A DNA stretch of 64,000 nucleotides from Enterobacter sp. SA187 (GTDB lineage: Bacteria > Pseudomonadota > Gammaproteobacteria > Enterobacterales > Enterobacteriaceae): the NCBI RefSeq assembly GCF_001888805.2, contig NZ_CP019113.1, positions 1,240,001-1,304,000 of the forward strand. Direction: 5' to 3'. Positions 34,301 to 43,867 of this stretch are shown piece after piece. Numbering within the stretch: position 1 is the first letter of the stretch; every line of letters begins with the position of its first letter. The notes under the pieces are model-generated. The model searched no databases. It was not told the origin of the DNA and saw nothing but the letters and a program-made list of their open reading frames with translations. The translations under genes and the position numbers were made by a program.

Positions 34301-36952
34301 TTAGCCGGTGTTACGCATACCGGCAGCCACACCGGCGATGGTGACCATTAAGGCCTGTTCCACGCACGGATCTGCTTCTTTACCTTCTTCTTCCGCCTGA
34401 CGCGAACGGTGCAGCAGTTCGGCCTGGAGAACGTTGAGCGGGTCGGTATAGATGTTACGTAACTGGATGGACTCGGCGATCCACGGCAGGTCGGCCATCA
34501 GGTGCGAGTCGTTGGCGATATCCAGCACCACTTTGATGTCCGCTTCCAGTTGGTCGCGCAGTTCGCTGCCCAGCGCCCACAGTTCCGGTTTCACCAGACG
34601 CTGATCGTAGTATTCCGCCAGCCACAAATCAGCTTTGGAGAACACCATTTCCAGCATCCCCAGACGGGTAGAGAAGAACGGCCAGTCGCGACACATGGCT
34701 TCCAGTTCGCTCTGCTTACCGTCTTCCACCACTTTTTGCAGCGCCGCGCCTGCGCCCAGCCAGGCGGGCAGCATTAAGCGGTTTTGCGTCCAGGCAAAAA
34801 TCCACGGAATGGCGCGCAGCGATTCGACGCCGCCGGTCGGGCGACGTTTGGCCGGACGTGAGCCCAGCGGCAGTTTGCCGAGTTCCTGCTCCGGCGTCGC
34901 CGAACGGAAATAGGGCACAAAGCTTTCGTTTTCGCGCACATAGCCACGGTACATGTCGCAGGAGATGTCAGACAGCTCGTCCATAATGTGGCACCAGGCG
35001 TCTTTCGGCTCCGGCGGCGGCAGCAGGTTGGCTTCGAGGATTGCGCCAGTGTAGAGCGACAGGCTGCTGATGGTGATATCCGGCAGGCCGTACTTAAAGC
35101 GGATCATCTCCCCCTGTTCGGTCACGCGTAGTCCGCCTTTCAGGCTGCCCGGCGGTTGAGAAAGCAATGCCGCGTGCGCCGGTGCGCCGCCGCGACCAAT
35201 GGAGCCGCCGCGTCCGTGGAACAGCGTCAGCGCGATGCCCGCTTTTTCGCAGGTTTTGATCAGCGCGTCCTGTGCCTGATATTGCGCCCAGGAGGCCGCC
35301 ATCACGCCCGCATCTTTCGCGGAGTCGGAATAGCCAATCATCACCATCTGTTTGCCCTGAATGAAGCCGCGATACCAGTCGATATTCAGCAACTGGGTCA
35401 TGACGTCATTGGCGTTGTTGAGGTCGTCGAGGGTTTCAAACAGCGGCGCGACCGGCAGAGCAAAGCCGATACCCGCTTCTTTGAGCAGCAAATGCACGGC
35501 CAGCACGTCAGACGGCGTTTTCGCCATCGAGATCACATAGGCGGCAACGGATCCTTGCGGCGCATCGACGATCGCTTTGCAGGTGTTAAATACTTCACGG
35601 GTGTCATCGCTTGGCTCCCAGTTGCGCGGCAGCAGCGGACGTTTGGAATTGAGTTCGCGGATCAGGAACGCCTGTTTATCGGCCTCTGACCAGCTTTCGT
35701 AATCACCGATACCGAGGTAGCGGGTCAGTTCGCCCAGCGCTTCGGTATGGCGGGTGCTTTCCTGACGCACATCAATACGCACCAGCGGTACGCCAAAGCA
35801 TTTGACGCGGCGTAGGGTATCGAGCAGTTCGCCGTTAGCGATGATCGACATGCCGCAGGCCTGCAACGATTTATAGCAGGCGTACAGCGGATCCCACAGC
35901 TGTTCGTTATTGGACAGCAGACCTGCCGGTTTTGGCAGGCGCTGGCCTTTCAGACGGGCTTCCAGCCAGGCCTGAGTCGCCATCAACTGGCTGCGCAGCC
36001 CTTTCAGCAGATAGCGGTACGGCTCCTGCGCGCCTTCGCTGCCGACCATTTCACGCAGTTCGTCGGTACACTCCACCATCGACAGTTCAGAGATCAGCAC
36101 CTGAATATCTTTCAGGAACAGATCGGTGGCTTTCCAGCGGCTCAGCAGCAGGACGTGGCGGGTGATCTCCGCCGTGACGTTCGGGTTGCCGTCGCGATCG
36201 CCCCCCATCCAGGAAGTGAAACGCACCGGGACAAAATCCACCGGCAGCTTGTAGCCAAGATTTTCTTCCAGCTGTTCGTTCAGCTCGCGCAGGTAATTCG
36301 GGACGCCTTCCCACAGGCTGTTTTCCACCACGGCAAAGCCCCATTTGGCTTCGTCCACCGGGCTTGGGCGATGTTTACGGATTTCGTCCGTATGCCAGGA
36401 CTGGGCAATCAGCTGGCGCAGGCGGCGCATCAGCTGGTTACGCTCGTAATCGGCAATGTCTTTGTTATCAAGCTGCTTTAAGCAGTTATTCACTTCCACC
36501 ATTTTGTGGATCAGCGTGCGACGGGTGATTTCTGTCGGGTGGGCGGTCAGCACCAGCTCCAGCGACAGGGATTCCACGGCTTTTTTAATGGTGTCTTCGT
36601 TGAGATCGGGCTGGTCTTTCAGCTTTCTGAGGGTGCGGGCGATAATTTCCGGATTGCTGGCCCCTTCGCCTTTTGGCGATATGCTGTGGTATTGCTCGGC
36701 GGTATTAGCCAGATTCAGGAACTGGCTGAAGGCGCGAGCCACCGGTAACAGCTCATCGTTGGACAGGTTCTGCAAGGTGGTGAGCAGCGCCTGGCGGTCG
36801 GCTTCGTTACCTGCACGTGAGGATTTTGAGAGCTTACGGATCGTTTCGACACGGTCGAGAATGTTCTCTCCCAGCGCGTCCTTGATGGTATCTCCCAGCA
36901 GCTTGCCGAGCATACTGACATTACTACGCAAAGCGGAATATTGTTCGTTCAT
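34301..36952 (-). CDS. ppc: Ppc, phosphoenolpyruvate carboxylase
   Basis: 883 residues, the E. coli length. It fixes bicarbonate on phosphoenolpyruvate to give oxaloacetate and refill the citrate cycle. The catalytic His lies in V-L-T-A-H-P-T-E near 138, the glycine-rich loop in F-H-G-R-G-G-S-I-G-R-G-G near 579-590, and the C-terminus ends in the required M-R-N-T-G, part of the aspartate feedback site. The start at 36952 (M-N-E-Q-Y-S) is chosen over an open-frame ATG eight codons earlier. In E. coli eptC lies between ppc and yijO; it is absent here. Confidence 0.98.
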   Translation of the reverse strand: MNEQYSALRSNVSMLGKLLGDTIKDALGENILDRVETIRKLSKSSRAGNEADRQALLTTLQNLSNDELLPVARAFSQFLNLANTAEQYHSISPKGEGASNPEIIARTLRKLKDQPDLNEDTIKKAVESLSLELVLTAHPTEITRRTLIHKMVEVNNCLKQLDNKDIADYERNQLMRRLRQLIAQSWHTDEIRKHRPSPVDEAKWGFAVVENSLWEGVPNYLRELNEQLEENLGYKLPVDFVPVRFTSWMGGDRDGNPNVTAEITRHVLLLSRWKATDLFLKDIQVLISELSMVECTDELREMVGSEGAQEPYRYLLKGLRSQLMATQAWLEARLKGQRLPKPAGLLSNNEQLWDPLYACYKSLQACGMSIIANGELLDTLRRVKCFGVPLVRIDVRQESTRHTEALGELTRYLGIGDYESWSEADKQAFLIRELNSKRPLLPRNWEPSDDTREVFNTCKAIVDAPQGSVAAYVISMAKTPSDVLAVHLLLKEAGIGFALPVAPLFETLDDLNNANDVMTQLLNIDWYRGFIQGKQMVMIGYSDSAKDAGVMAASWAQYQAQDALIKTCEKAGIALTLFHGRGGSIGRGGAPAHAALLSQPPGSLKGGLRVTEQGEMIRFKYGLPDITISSLSLYTGAILEANLLPPPEPKDAWCHIMDELSDISCDMYRGYVRENESFVPYFRSATPEQELGKLPLGSRPAKRRPTGGVESLRAIPWIFAWTQNRLMLPAWLGAGAALQKVVEDGKQSELEAMCRDWPFFSTRLGMLEMVFSKADLWLAEYYDQRLVKPELWALGSELRDQLEADIKVVLDIANDSHLMADLPWIAESIQLRNIYTDPLNVLQAELLHRSRQAEEEGKEADPCVEQALMVTIAGVAAGMRNTG

Positions 36953-37162
36953 GTTAACCCAGACACCCCATCTCATTTTATTTTGTTATAACCCTGGTCA
37001 CGTATCAGGACTGCAGGGAAATAAGACACCGTCTTTTATAAAGCCACGTAAAACCCCGTGCGTCAATTGCTGCGAAAACGGTTCAGCAAACGAATAAATG
37101 ACGGCAATTTATGAAAGTTAACAGGCGCAGTTGCAGATAAGTAAAGCTTATGGAGATGTGAC

Positions 37163-37193
37163 AAAAATCACCCCTCACCGGGAGGCGAGGGGG
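37163..37193 (-). terminator. argE terminator
   Basis: Read on the minus strand, CCCCTC ... GAGGGG (37171-37192) is followed by TGATTTTTG. It lies six bases after the argE stop, in the 246-base gap before ppc. Confidence 0.78.
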
Positions 37194-37198
37194 AAGAA

Positions 37199-38350
37199 TT
37201 AATGCCAGCAGAAGTGATGCACCACCTGGGTGATCAGCTCCCGGGTCGGCTTAATAAAGCGCGTTTCCAGATATTCATCCGGCTGGTGCGCCTGATTAAT
37301 TGAGCCGGGGCCTAACACCAGCGTCGGGCACAGGGTCTGAATAAAGGGCGCTTCGGTGCAGTAGTTCACCACTTCCGTTTGCGTGCCGAGCAGTTTTTCC
37401 ACCACCTCGACCAGCTGGTGATCCGGCGGGCACTCGTAGCCGGGGATCGGCGGGTGCAGCTCGGCGATATTGACGCGACCCGGCCAGCGTTCGCTCACCG
37501 GCGCCAGCGCTTCATTAAGCAGCCCTTCCAGATCGTTAAGCGTCATGCCCGGCAGCGGGCGAATATCCATATGCAGTTCACAACAGGCGCAGATTCGGTT
37601 CGCCGCGTCGCCGCCGTGAATGTGGCCGAGGTTCAGCGTCGGATAAGGTACGGTGAAGGCGTCAAAGTGATAGCGTTCTTTCAGCGTGTCGCGCAGTTGC
37701 AGAATATGACCGATGGATTCATGCATCAGTTCGATGGCGTTAACGCCGCGCGCCGGATCGCTGGAGTGGCCGGACTGACCAAGAATGCGGATGGCATTCG
37801 AGATGTGCCCTTTGTGGGCGCGTACCGGTTGCAGGGATGTCGGTTCGCCGATAATGGCGCAGTCCGGGCGGATTTCGGCGTGTTCGGCGAAATAGCGCGC
37901 GCCCGCCATGCTGGTCTCTTCATCGGCGGTGGCCAGTACGTAGAGCGGCTTTTTAAGTTGCGTCACATCCACGTCACGCAGCGCATCAAGAATGAAGGCA
38001 AAAAAGCCTTTCATATCGGCAGTGCCGAGGCCGTAAAGTTTGTTGTCATGCTCGGTGAGGGTAAAGGGATCCCGCGTCCAGCGACCATCGTCAAACGGCA
38101 CGGTATCGGTATGTCCGGTAAGCAGTAAACCGCCCGATCCCTGGCCCGCGCTGGCGAGCATATTGAATTTATTGCGCGTGCCGGGAACCGGCTGGATGTC
38201 CACTTTAAACCCGAGATCGCCAAACCAGCCGCCCAGCAGATTGATTAAAGCCGCATTACTCTGATCCAGCGCTTCTTCCGTTGCGCTGATAGACGGTGTG
38301 GCTATCAGAGCGCGGTAAATCTCGATAAATGGCGGTAGATTCATTTTCAT
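37199..38350 (-). CDS. argE: ArgE, acetylornithine deacetylase
   Basis: 383 residues, M20 metallopeptidase family. Zinc ligands in G-H-T-D-T-V-P-F near 79-86, G-T-A-D-M-K-G near 109-115 and the catalytic pair D-E-E near 143-145, with the last His in E-A-P-F and H-Q-P-D near the C-terminus. It releases acetate from N-acetylornithine to give ornithine in arginine synthesis. The start at 38350 (M-K-M-N-L-P-P-F) gives the E. coli length; a GTG three codons before is less likely. It is divergent from argCBH and shares their operators. Confidence 0.97.
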   Translation of the reverse strand: MKMNLPPFIEIYRALIATPSISATEEALDQSNAALINLLGGWFGDLGFKVDIQPVPGTRNKFNMLASAGQGSGGLLLTGHTDTVPFDDGRWTRDPFTLTEHDNKLYGLGTADMKGFFAFILDALRDVDVTQLKKPLYVLATADEETSMAGARYFAEHAEIRPDCAIIGEPTSLQPVRAHKGHISNAIRILGQSGHSSDPARGVNAIELMHESIGHILQLRDTLKERYHFDAFTVPYPTLNLGHIHGGDAANRICACCELHMDIRPLPGMTLNDLEGLLNEALAPVSERWPGRVNIAELHPPIPGYECPPDHQLVEVVEKLLGTQTEVVNYCTEAPFIQTLCPTLVLGPGSINQAHQPDEYLETRFIKPTRELITQVVHHFCWH

Positions 38351-38375
38351 TGTTGACACACCTTAGGTCGTGATA

Positions 38376-38414
38376 GTATCAATATTCATGCAGTAAATGT
38401 GAATAAAAATACAA
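38376..38414. promoter_or_regulatory. Paired ARG boxes between argE and argC
   Basis: Two 18-base imperfect palindromes, TATCAATATTCATGCAG-type (38376-38393) and ATGTGAATAAAAATACAA (38397-38414), are spaced three bases apart. Spacing and sequence match the E. coli argECBH operator. ArgR hexamers bind them with arginine and repress both directions. Confidence 0.9.
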
Positions 38415-38438
38415 TAACGTTGATCGTAAAGGAACCCG

Positions 38439-39443
38439 ATGTTGAATACGCTGATTGTGGGCGCTAGCGGTTATGCGGGCGCTGAGCTTGTAAGCTACGT
38501 GAATCGCCACCCTCATATGAACATAACCGCTTTGACCGTGTCAGCGCAAAGCAATGATGCGGGAAAGCGCATCTCCGATTTGCATCCGCAGCTGAAAGGC
38601 ATTGTCGATCTGCCTTTACAGCCGATGTCCGACATCAGCGAATTTACCGACGGCGTGGACGTGGTGTTTCTGGCAACCGCCCATGAAGTCAGCCATGACC
38701 TCGCGCCGCAATTTCTGGCGGCGGGCTGCGTGGTGTTCGACCTCTCCGGGGCGTTCCGCGTTAACGATGCCGGGTTCTATGAAAAATATTATGGCTTCAC
38801 CCATCAGCATCCGGATCTGCTGGAAAAAGCGGTCTATGGCCTGGCGGAGTGGAACGCCGATAAACTGAAAGAGGCGAATCTGATCGCCGTGCCGGGCTGC
38901 TACCCGACGGCGGCGCAGCTGTCGCTGAAGCCGTTGATCGACGCCGGGCTGCTGGATCTTTCCCAATGGCCGGTGATCAACGCCACCAGCGGCGTCAGCG
39001 GCGCCGGGCGCAAAGCCGCTATCTCCAACAGTTTCTGTGAAGTGAGCCTGCAACCCTATGGCGTGTTTAATCACCGCCATCACCCGGAAATCACCACCCA
39101 TCTGGGCGCAGAGGTGATCTTTACCCCGCACCTGGGCAACTTCCCGCGCGGCATTCTGGAAACTATTACCTGCCGCCTGAAACCGGGCGTCGACAGCGCG
39201 CAGATCGCGCAAGCTTTCCAGCAGGCGTATGCGGATAAACCGCTGGTGCGTCTGTATGACAAAGGCGTTCCGGCGCTGAAAAACGTAGTCGGTTTACCCT
39301 TCTGCGATATTGGTTTCGCGGTGTCGGATCAGCATCTCATTGTGGTGGCGACCGAAGATAACCTGTTGAAAGGTGCGGCGGCGCAGGCGGTGCAGTGTGC
39401 AAACATTCGTTTCGGCTATGCTGAAACGCAGTCTCTTATTTAA
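38439..39443 (+). CDS. argC: ArgC, N-acetyl-gamma-glutamyl-phosphate reductase
   Basis: 334 residues. NADP-binding G-A-S-G-Y-A-G near 8-14; the catalytic cysteine in V-P-G-C-Y-P-T near 154 and a conserved His in H-R-H-H-P-E near 210-217. Third step of arginine synthesis, reducing N-acetylglutamyl phosphate to the semialdehyde. First gene of argCBH, eight bases before argB. AAAGGA precedes the ATG. Confidence 0.98.
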   Translation: MLNTLIVGASGYAGAELVSYVNRHPHMNITALTVSAQSNDAGKRISDLHPQLKGIVDLPLQPMSDISEFTDGVDVVFLATAHEVSHDLAPQFLAAGCVVFDLSGAFRVNDAGFYEKYYGFTHQHPDLLEKAVYGLAEWNADKLKEANLIAVPGCYPTAAQLSLKPLIDAGLLDLSQWPVINATSGVSGAGRKAAISNSFCEVSLQPYGVFNHRHHPEITTHLGAEVIFTPHLGNFPRGILETITCRLKPGVDSAQIAQAFQQAYADKPLVRLYDKGVPALKNVVGLPFCDIGFAVSDQHLIVVATEDNLLKGAAAQAVQCANIRFGYAETQSLI

Positions 39444-39450
39444 GGGTGCA

Positions 39451-40227
39451 ATGATGAATCCATTAATTATCAAGCTGGGTGGCGTACTGCTGGATAGCGA
39501 AGAAGCGCTGGAGCGCCTGTTTACGGCGCTGGTCAATTATCGTGAGTCTCATCAGCGCCCGCTGGTTATCGTGCACGGCGGCGGCTGCGTGGTGGATGAG
39601 CTGATGAAGCAGCTTAACCTGCCGGTGACCAAGAAAAACGGCCTGCGCGTCACGCCAGCCGATCAGATCGACATCATCACCGGCGCGCTGGCGGGGACCG
39701 CCAACAAAACGCTGCTGGCATGGGCGAAGAAACATCATATCGCCTCCGTTGGTCTGTATCTGGGCGATGGCGACAGCGTGAGCGTGACGCAGCTCGACGA
39801 AGAACTGGGTCACGTCGGCCATGCAAAACCTGGCTCGCCAAAGCTTATCAACACTCTGCTGGACGGCGGTTTCCTGCCGGTGGTCAGCTCCATTGGCGTG
39901 ACCGACGACGGGCAGTTAATGAACGTCAACGCCGACCAGGCGGCCACGGCGCTGGCAGCGACCCTGGGCGCGGATTTGATCCTGCTGTCTGACGTCAGCG
40001 GCATTCTTGACGGTAAAGGTCAGCGCATTGCCGAAATGACGGCGGCGAAAGCTGAGCAGCTGATCGACCAGGGAATTATTACCGATGGCATGATCGTGAA
40101 GGTGAACGCCGCGCTGGATGCCGCCCGCACGCTGGGCCGTCCGGTGGACATCGCGTCATGGCGTCATGCGGAACAACTTCCGGCGCTGTTTAACGGCACG
40201 CCGATTGGCACCCGTATTCTGGCGTAA
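39451..40227 (+). CDS. argB: ArgB, N-acetylglutamate kinase
   Basis: 258 residues counted from the first of two adjacent ATGs (M-M-N-P-L-I-I-K-L-G-G); AAGGG lies four bases before this ATG and seven before the next, so the true start may be 39454. Amino-acid kinase fold with K-L-G-G near 8-11, H-G-G-G near 43-46 and the Asp of L-S-D-V-S-G near 181. Second step of arginine synthesis. The last codons including the stop are partly repeated just downstream (see the repeat entry). Confidence 0.97.
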   Translation: MMNPLIIKLGGVLLDSEEALERLFTALVNYRESHQRPLVIVHGGGCVVDELMKQLNLPVTKKNGLRVTPADQIDIITGALAGTANKTLLAWAKKHHIASVGLYLGDGDSVSVTQLDEELGHVGHAKPGSPKLINTLLDGGFLPVVSSIGVTDDGQLMNVNADQAATALAATLGADLILLSDVSGILDGKGQRIAEMTAAKAEQLIDQGIITDGMIVKVNAALDAARTLGRPVDIASWRHAEQLPALFNGTPIGTRILA

Positions 40228-40324
40228 GATTTCATACATCGCTGGCGTAAGATTTAATGCCCGGCGGCGCGTTGCTTGCCGGGCCTACAGACCGTAGGCC
40301 GGATAAGCGTAGCGCCATCCGGCA
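40219..40324. repeat. Short duplication of the argB end and REP elements between argB and argH
   Basis: The 14-base CTGGCGTAAGATTT occurs at 40219-40232 (argB end, with stop) and again at 40242-40255. Two REP-type palindromes follow: GCCCGGCGGC...GCCGGGC (40259-40284) and GTAGGCCGGATAAGCG...CCATCCGGC (40294-40324), inverted relative to each other as in a mosaic element. They lie inside the argCBH operon and can affect mRNA decay and the argB to argH ratio. Confidence 0.85.
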
Positions 40325-40350
40325 GAATTCATAAAGAAAGGAAGAATGTT

Positions 40351-41724
40351 ATGGCACTTTGGGGCGGGCGTTTTACTCAGGCAGCGGATCAACGGTTCAA
40401 ACAGTTCAACGACTCTTTGCGCTTTGACTATCGCCTGGCGGAGCAGGATATTGTTGGCTCTGTGGCCTGGTCTAAGGCGCTAGTAACGGTAGGCGTGCTG
40501 ACGGCGCAGGAACAGCAACAGCTGGAAGATGCGCTCACTATTCTGCTGGAGGAAGTGCGTCTCGATCCGCAGCAAATTCTTACCAGCGACGCCGAAGATA
40601 TTCACAGCTGGGTGGAAGGCAGACTCATCGACAAAGTGGGCGCGCTGGGCAAAAAATTGCATACCGGGCGTAGCCGTAACGACCAGGTGGCCACTGATCT
40701 GAAACTGTGGTGTAAAGAGCAGGTGAGTGAACTGCTTGGCGCGAATCGCCAGTTACAGTCTGCGCTGGTGGAAACCGCGCAGGCGAATCAGGATGCGGTG
40801 ATGCCGGGTTATACGCACCTGCAACGTGCGCAACCGGTGACCTTTGCCCACTGGTGTCTGGCTTATGTCGAGATGCTCGCCCGTGATGAAAGCCGCCTGC
40901 AGGATGCGCTAAAGCGTCTGGACGTCAGTCCGTTAGGCTGCGGCGCGCTGGCGGGTACAGCTTATGAAATCGACCGTGAACAGCTGGCGGGCTGGCTGGG
41001 CTTTGCGTCGGCGACCCGTAACAGCCTCGACAGCGTATCGGATCGTGACCACGTGCTGGAGTTGCTGTCTGACGCGTCCATCGGCATGGTGCATCTGTCG
41101 CGTTTCGCCGAAGATCTGATCTTCTTCAACACCGGTGAAGCAGGTTTTGTGGAGTTGTCCGATCGCGTGACGTCCGGCTCCTCCTTAATGCCGCAGAAGA
41201 AAAACCCGGATGCGCTGGAGCTGATCCGCGGTAAATGCGGGCGTGTACAGGGCGCGCTGACCGGCATGATGATGACCCTGAAAGGTCTGCCGCTGGCGTA
41301 TAACAAAGATATGCAGGAAGACAAAGAAGGGCTGTTCGACGCGCTGGATACCTGGCTGGACTGCCTGCACATGGCAACTCTGGTGCTGGACGGTATTCAG
41401 GTGAAACGTCCACGCTGCCAGGAAGCGGCGCAGCAGGGTTACGCGAATGCCACCGAGCTGGCGGATTATCTGGTCGCCAAAGGCGTTCCCTTCCGTGAGG
41501 CGCACCATATTGTCGGCGAAGCGGTAGTGGAAGCCATTGCCCAGGGTAAACCACTGGAAGATCTGCCGCTGGCGGATTTACAGAAATTCAGCAGCGTAAT
41601 TGGCGAGGATGTCTATCCGATCCTGTCACTGCAATCCTGCCTCGATAAACGTGCGGCGAAAGGCGGCGTCTCTCCGGCGCAGGTAGCGCAGGCGATTGCC
41701 GATGCCCGACAACGCCTGGGCTGA
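40351..41724 (+). CDS. argH: ArgH, argininosuccinate lyase
   Basis: 457 residues. Fumarase/aspartase superfamily: H-T-G-R-S-R-N-D-Q near 106-114, T-H-L-Q-R-A-Q near 158-164 and the mobile signature loop G-S-S-L-M-P-Q-K-K-N-P near 279-289 with its catalytic Ser. It splits argininosuccinate into arginine and fumarate, the last step of the pathway. The ATG at 40351 follows AGGAAG. The open frame upstream runs through the REP element and is not used. Confidence 0.98.
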   Translation: MALWGGRFTQAADQRFKQFNDSLRFDYRLAEQDIVGSVAWSKALVTVGVLTAQEQQQLEDALTILLEEVRLDPQQILTSDAEDIHSWVEGRLIDKVGALGKKLHTGRSRNDQVATDLKLWCKEQVSELLGANRQLQSALVETAQANQDAVMPGYTHLQRAQPVTFAHWCLAYVEMLARDESRLQDALKRLDVSPLGCGALAGTAYEIDREQLAGWLGFASATRNSLDSVSDRDHVLELLSDASIGMVHLSRFAEDLIFFNTGEAGFVELSDRVTSGSSLMPQKKNPDALELIRGKCGRVQGALTGMMMTLKGLPLAYNKDMQEDKEGLFDALDTWLDCLHMATLVLDGIQVKRPRCQEAAQQGYANATELADYLVAKGVPFREAHHIVGEAVVEAIAQGKPLEDLPLADLQKFSSVIGEDVYPILSLQSCLDKRAAKGGVSPAQVAQAIADARQRLG

Positions 41725-41732
41725 ACAAAAAA

Positions 41733-41763
41733 GAACCCCGCCACCGGCGGGGTTCTGGTTTTA
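41733..41763 (+). terminator. argH terminator
   Basis: GAACCCCGCC (41733-41742), loop ACC, GGCGGGGTTC (41746-41755), then TGGTTTT. It separates argCBH from the convergent chitinase gene. Confidence 0.9.
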
Positions 41764-41773
41764 GCACAGCGGG

Positions 41774-43867
41774 TTATTTGAGCTTAATCATCTCTTCTGT
41801 AATGGTGAATTTCTTCAGTACAGTCACTTCACCTTTTACATCTTCCACCAGGGTAATGACATCGCCCACTTTTGGTGCGTAGTAGTAATGCAGCGTGACG
41901 ATAGTGTCGTTGCCGCTGACGCGTTTACTGCCGTAGTACACCGAACCATTCTGGGTATGACCCATGTATTTATCGCCTTCACCTGCATTGTGGAAAGCGA
42001 CAAATTTACGGCTCTTCTGCGCGGCGGTAGTGAGGTTGATTTCAACGCTACGCTGGCTTGCCGTGGTGACAGCTTCAAAAGAGTGTACGCCGTCAGCCAG
42101 CTCGTCAGAGACGCTGGTGAAAGGCGCGAATACCTTACTGTAAGCGTACTCGGGTGCCTGCGATGGCGTCATGCCGCTATGTTCCGGAGAAACCTGACCC
42201 GGTACGCCTGGCTTGTCGCGCGCCATTGACCAGATACCAATCATACCGAGCTTACGGTCAGTAGCATCCTTCATGACTTTTTGGGCATCCGACAGATAGA
42301 ACACTTCGCCCTGCACGTCGTTGTAGCCAATCATTGGCGTGGTGCCCATCATGGCGTTGATCTCTTTATCAGATTTCGCCGGCCAGATTTTCTTCAGCTG
42401 ATTAAACAGGTTGTCGATGGCGGAGGTGGCGCAGGTGCCGTGAATGTTCTGGCCTTCGGTGCCGTCGGACTGACAAATTGAGTTGCCGTAGTCCATGGTC
42501 ATCACGTTGATGCCTGCCAGTTCCACGCCTGCATCACGCGCATTTTCCAGCACGTAGACACCGTCCGGCGTCAGACCGGTCGGCAGGATCGGCAGGGTAT
42601 ACCAGACGCCGACTTTACGGCCCTCTTTTTTCCATTGATCCTGGGTGGCTTTCACCACACGGTTACGACGCTGGATGGATTCGTGATCGGCGACCCAGGT
42701 GCCTTCAATGTCGAAGTCCAGCACGTTGAGGTTCAGGTTATCCACGATGTCGTAATAGTGTTTTTGCAGATCGGCGTCGTTCTTACAGGCTGCCGCCAGC
42801 GGGGAGTTGTTCGCGCCGCCAATAGACACCATCACATCGCCGCCTGCTTCACGCAGCGCTTTGATTTTGCTGTACTGGGCGTAGTCCTGCATGCTGTAGG
42901 CGGTGCCCCAGGTCGGGATACACTGCTCGCCGCTTTTCGCCACCACAAACGCCATGGTGTAATGGGTAATGTTTTGCTCTTTCGCCAGCTTCGCCAGATC
43001 CGGAATGGAATTCAGGGTGAAATCGACATAGGGGGCGTAAACGTGAGCGGGCCACGGATTTTTCGGCGTACCTACACGCTCTTTAGTGCCGGTCCAGTCG
43101 GTGTAGATCGCCCAGGGGTTTTCATCAACCGGCGATACGGCTTTCACTTTCGCCTGCGATACATAGGGCTGGCCCTGGAACTGTACCAGCGTACCCGCTT
43201 CATAAAGCGCAGTGGCGCTATATTGTGGCGCGGCGCTCAGTTCTGCTTCGCTATATTCGACGGTCGGGCCTAATGGCTTCCATGGACGGCCATTAGTACC
43301 GGTCGGGTTCTGGTTAGCGGGATTCGAGGGATTATCTCCCACGGTGTAAAACAGCGCTTCATAGGACTGGCCGTCAAGTTGCGCGACATCGCCTTTGTTA
43401 TATACCTGAGTAGAACTCCACACCGGAACTGGGGTATATAATTGCCATGGATTATCTTCGCCTGGCGTAAAGGAATATGCCGGAACCGCGCTTTTCGCCT
43501 GATAATTCACATCGCCATAGCTGACAATATCGCCCGTGACGTAATTCTTTTCGGCGCTGAATGCGTCGTAATTGACCGGCGTGATACCGCCAGCGTCGCA
43601 GGTGGTCGGATTGCCATATTCGTTTATTTCTGCGGGCGTGGCATCGCGGACATAAGTCCATGGATTTTCCCAGTTATCTGCGGATGCATCTTTCGGGCAA
43701 TTATCAGCGTTAACATACCAGCGGTTGGTATACACTTTACTGTCAAAAATCACTTCAATAGTATCGCCGCCTTCCTGACCGCTCCATGCTTCCAGCGCAA
43801 AGGCGTTTCCGGCGCAGGCCAATAGACCTGCCGCGATAAAATATCGCGTCATCATATTCAATTTCAT
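41774..43867 (-). CDS. Secreted modular chitinase (GH18 with chitin-binding modules)
   Basis: 697 residues. A signal peptide (about 24 residues, ending G-N-A-F-A) is followed by three CBM5/12-like chitin-binding repeats between about 75 and 265, each with a Y-x-x-G-D or equivalent, a second aromatic and a closing N-P-W or R-P-W. A further Trp-rich segment at 25-75 may be a fourth. The GH18 domain covers about 275-580: V-S-I-G-G near 345 and L-D-F-D-I-E-G with the catalytic Glu at residue 388. A C-terminal beta-rich domain of about 100 residues (595-697) is unassigned. It should hydrolyse chitin outside the cell after type II secretion. E. coli K-12 has no gene here between argH and oxyS; its ChiA is larger and elsewhere. 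Confidence 0.9.
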   Translation of the reverse strand: MKLNMMTRYFIAAGLLACAGNAFALEAWSGQEGGDTIEVIFDSKVYTNRWYVNADNCPKDASADNWENPWTYVRDATPAEINEYGNPTTCDAGGITPVNYDAFSAEKNYVTGDIVSYGDVNYQAKSAVPAYSFTPGEDNPWQLYTPVPVWSSTQVYNKGDVAQLDGQSYEALFYTVGDNPSNPANQNPTGTNGRPWKPLGPTVEYSEAELSAAPQYSATALYEAGTLVQFQGQPYVSQAKVKAVSPVDENPWAIYTDWTGTKERVGTPKNPWPAHVYAPYVDFTLNSIPDLAKLAKEQNITHYTMAFVVAKSGEQCIPTWGTAYSMQDYAQYSKIKALREAGGDVMVSIGGANNSPLAAACKNDADLQKHYYDIVDNLNLNVLDFDIEGTWVADHESIQRRNRVVKATQDQWKKEGRKVGVWYTLPILPTGLTPDGVYVLENARDAGVELAGINVMTMDYGNSICQSDGTEGQNIHGTCATSAIDNLFNQLKKIWPAKSDKEINAMMGTTPMIGYNDVQGEVFYLSDAQKVMKDATDRKLGMIGIWSMARDKPGVPGQVSPEHSGMTPSQAPEYAYSKVFAPFTSVSDELADGVHSFEAVTTASQRSVEINLTTAAQKSRKFVAFHNAGEGDKYMGHTQNGSVYYGSKRVSGNDTIVTLHYYYAPKVGDVITLVEDVKGEVTVLKKFTITEEMIKLK

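Noticed and set aside
37379..38128. 249-codon open frame antisense to argE
   Set aside because: Shadow of argE without promoter or ribosome site.
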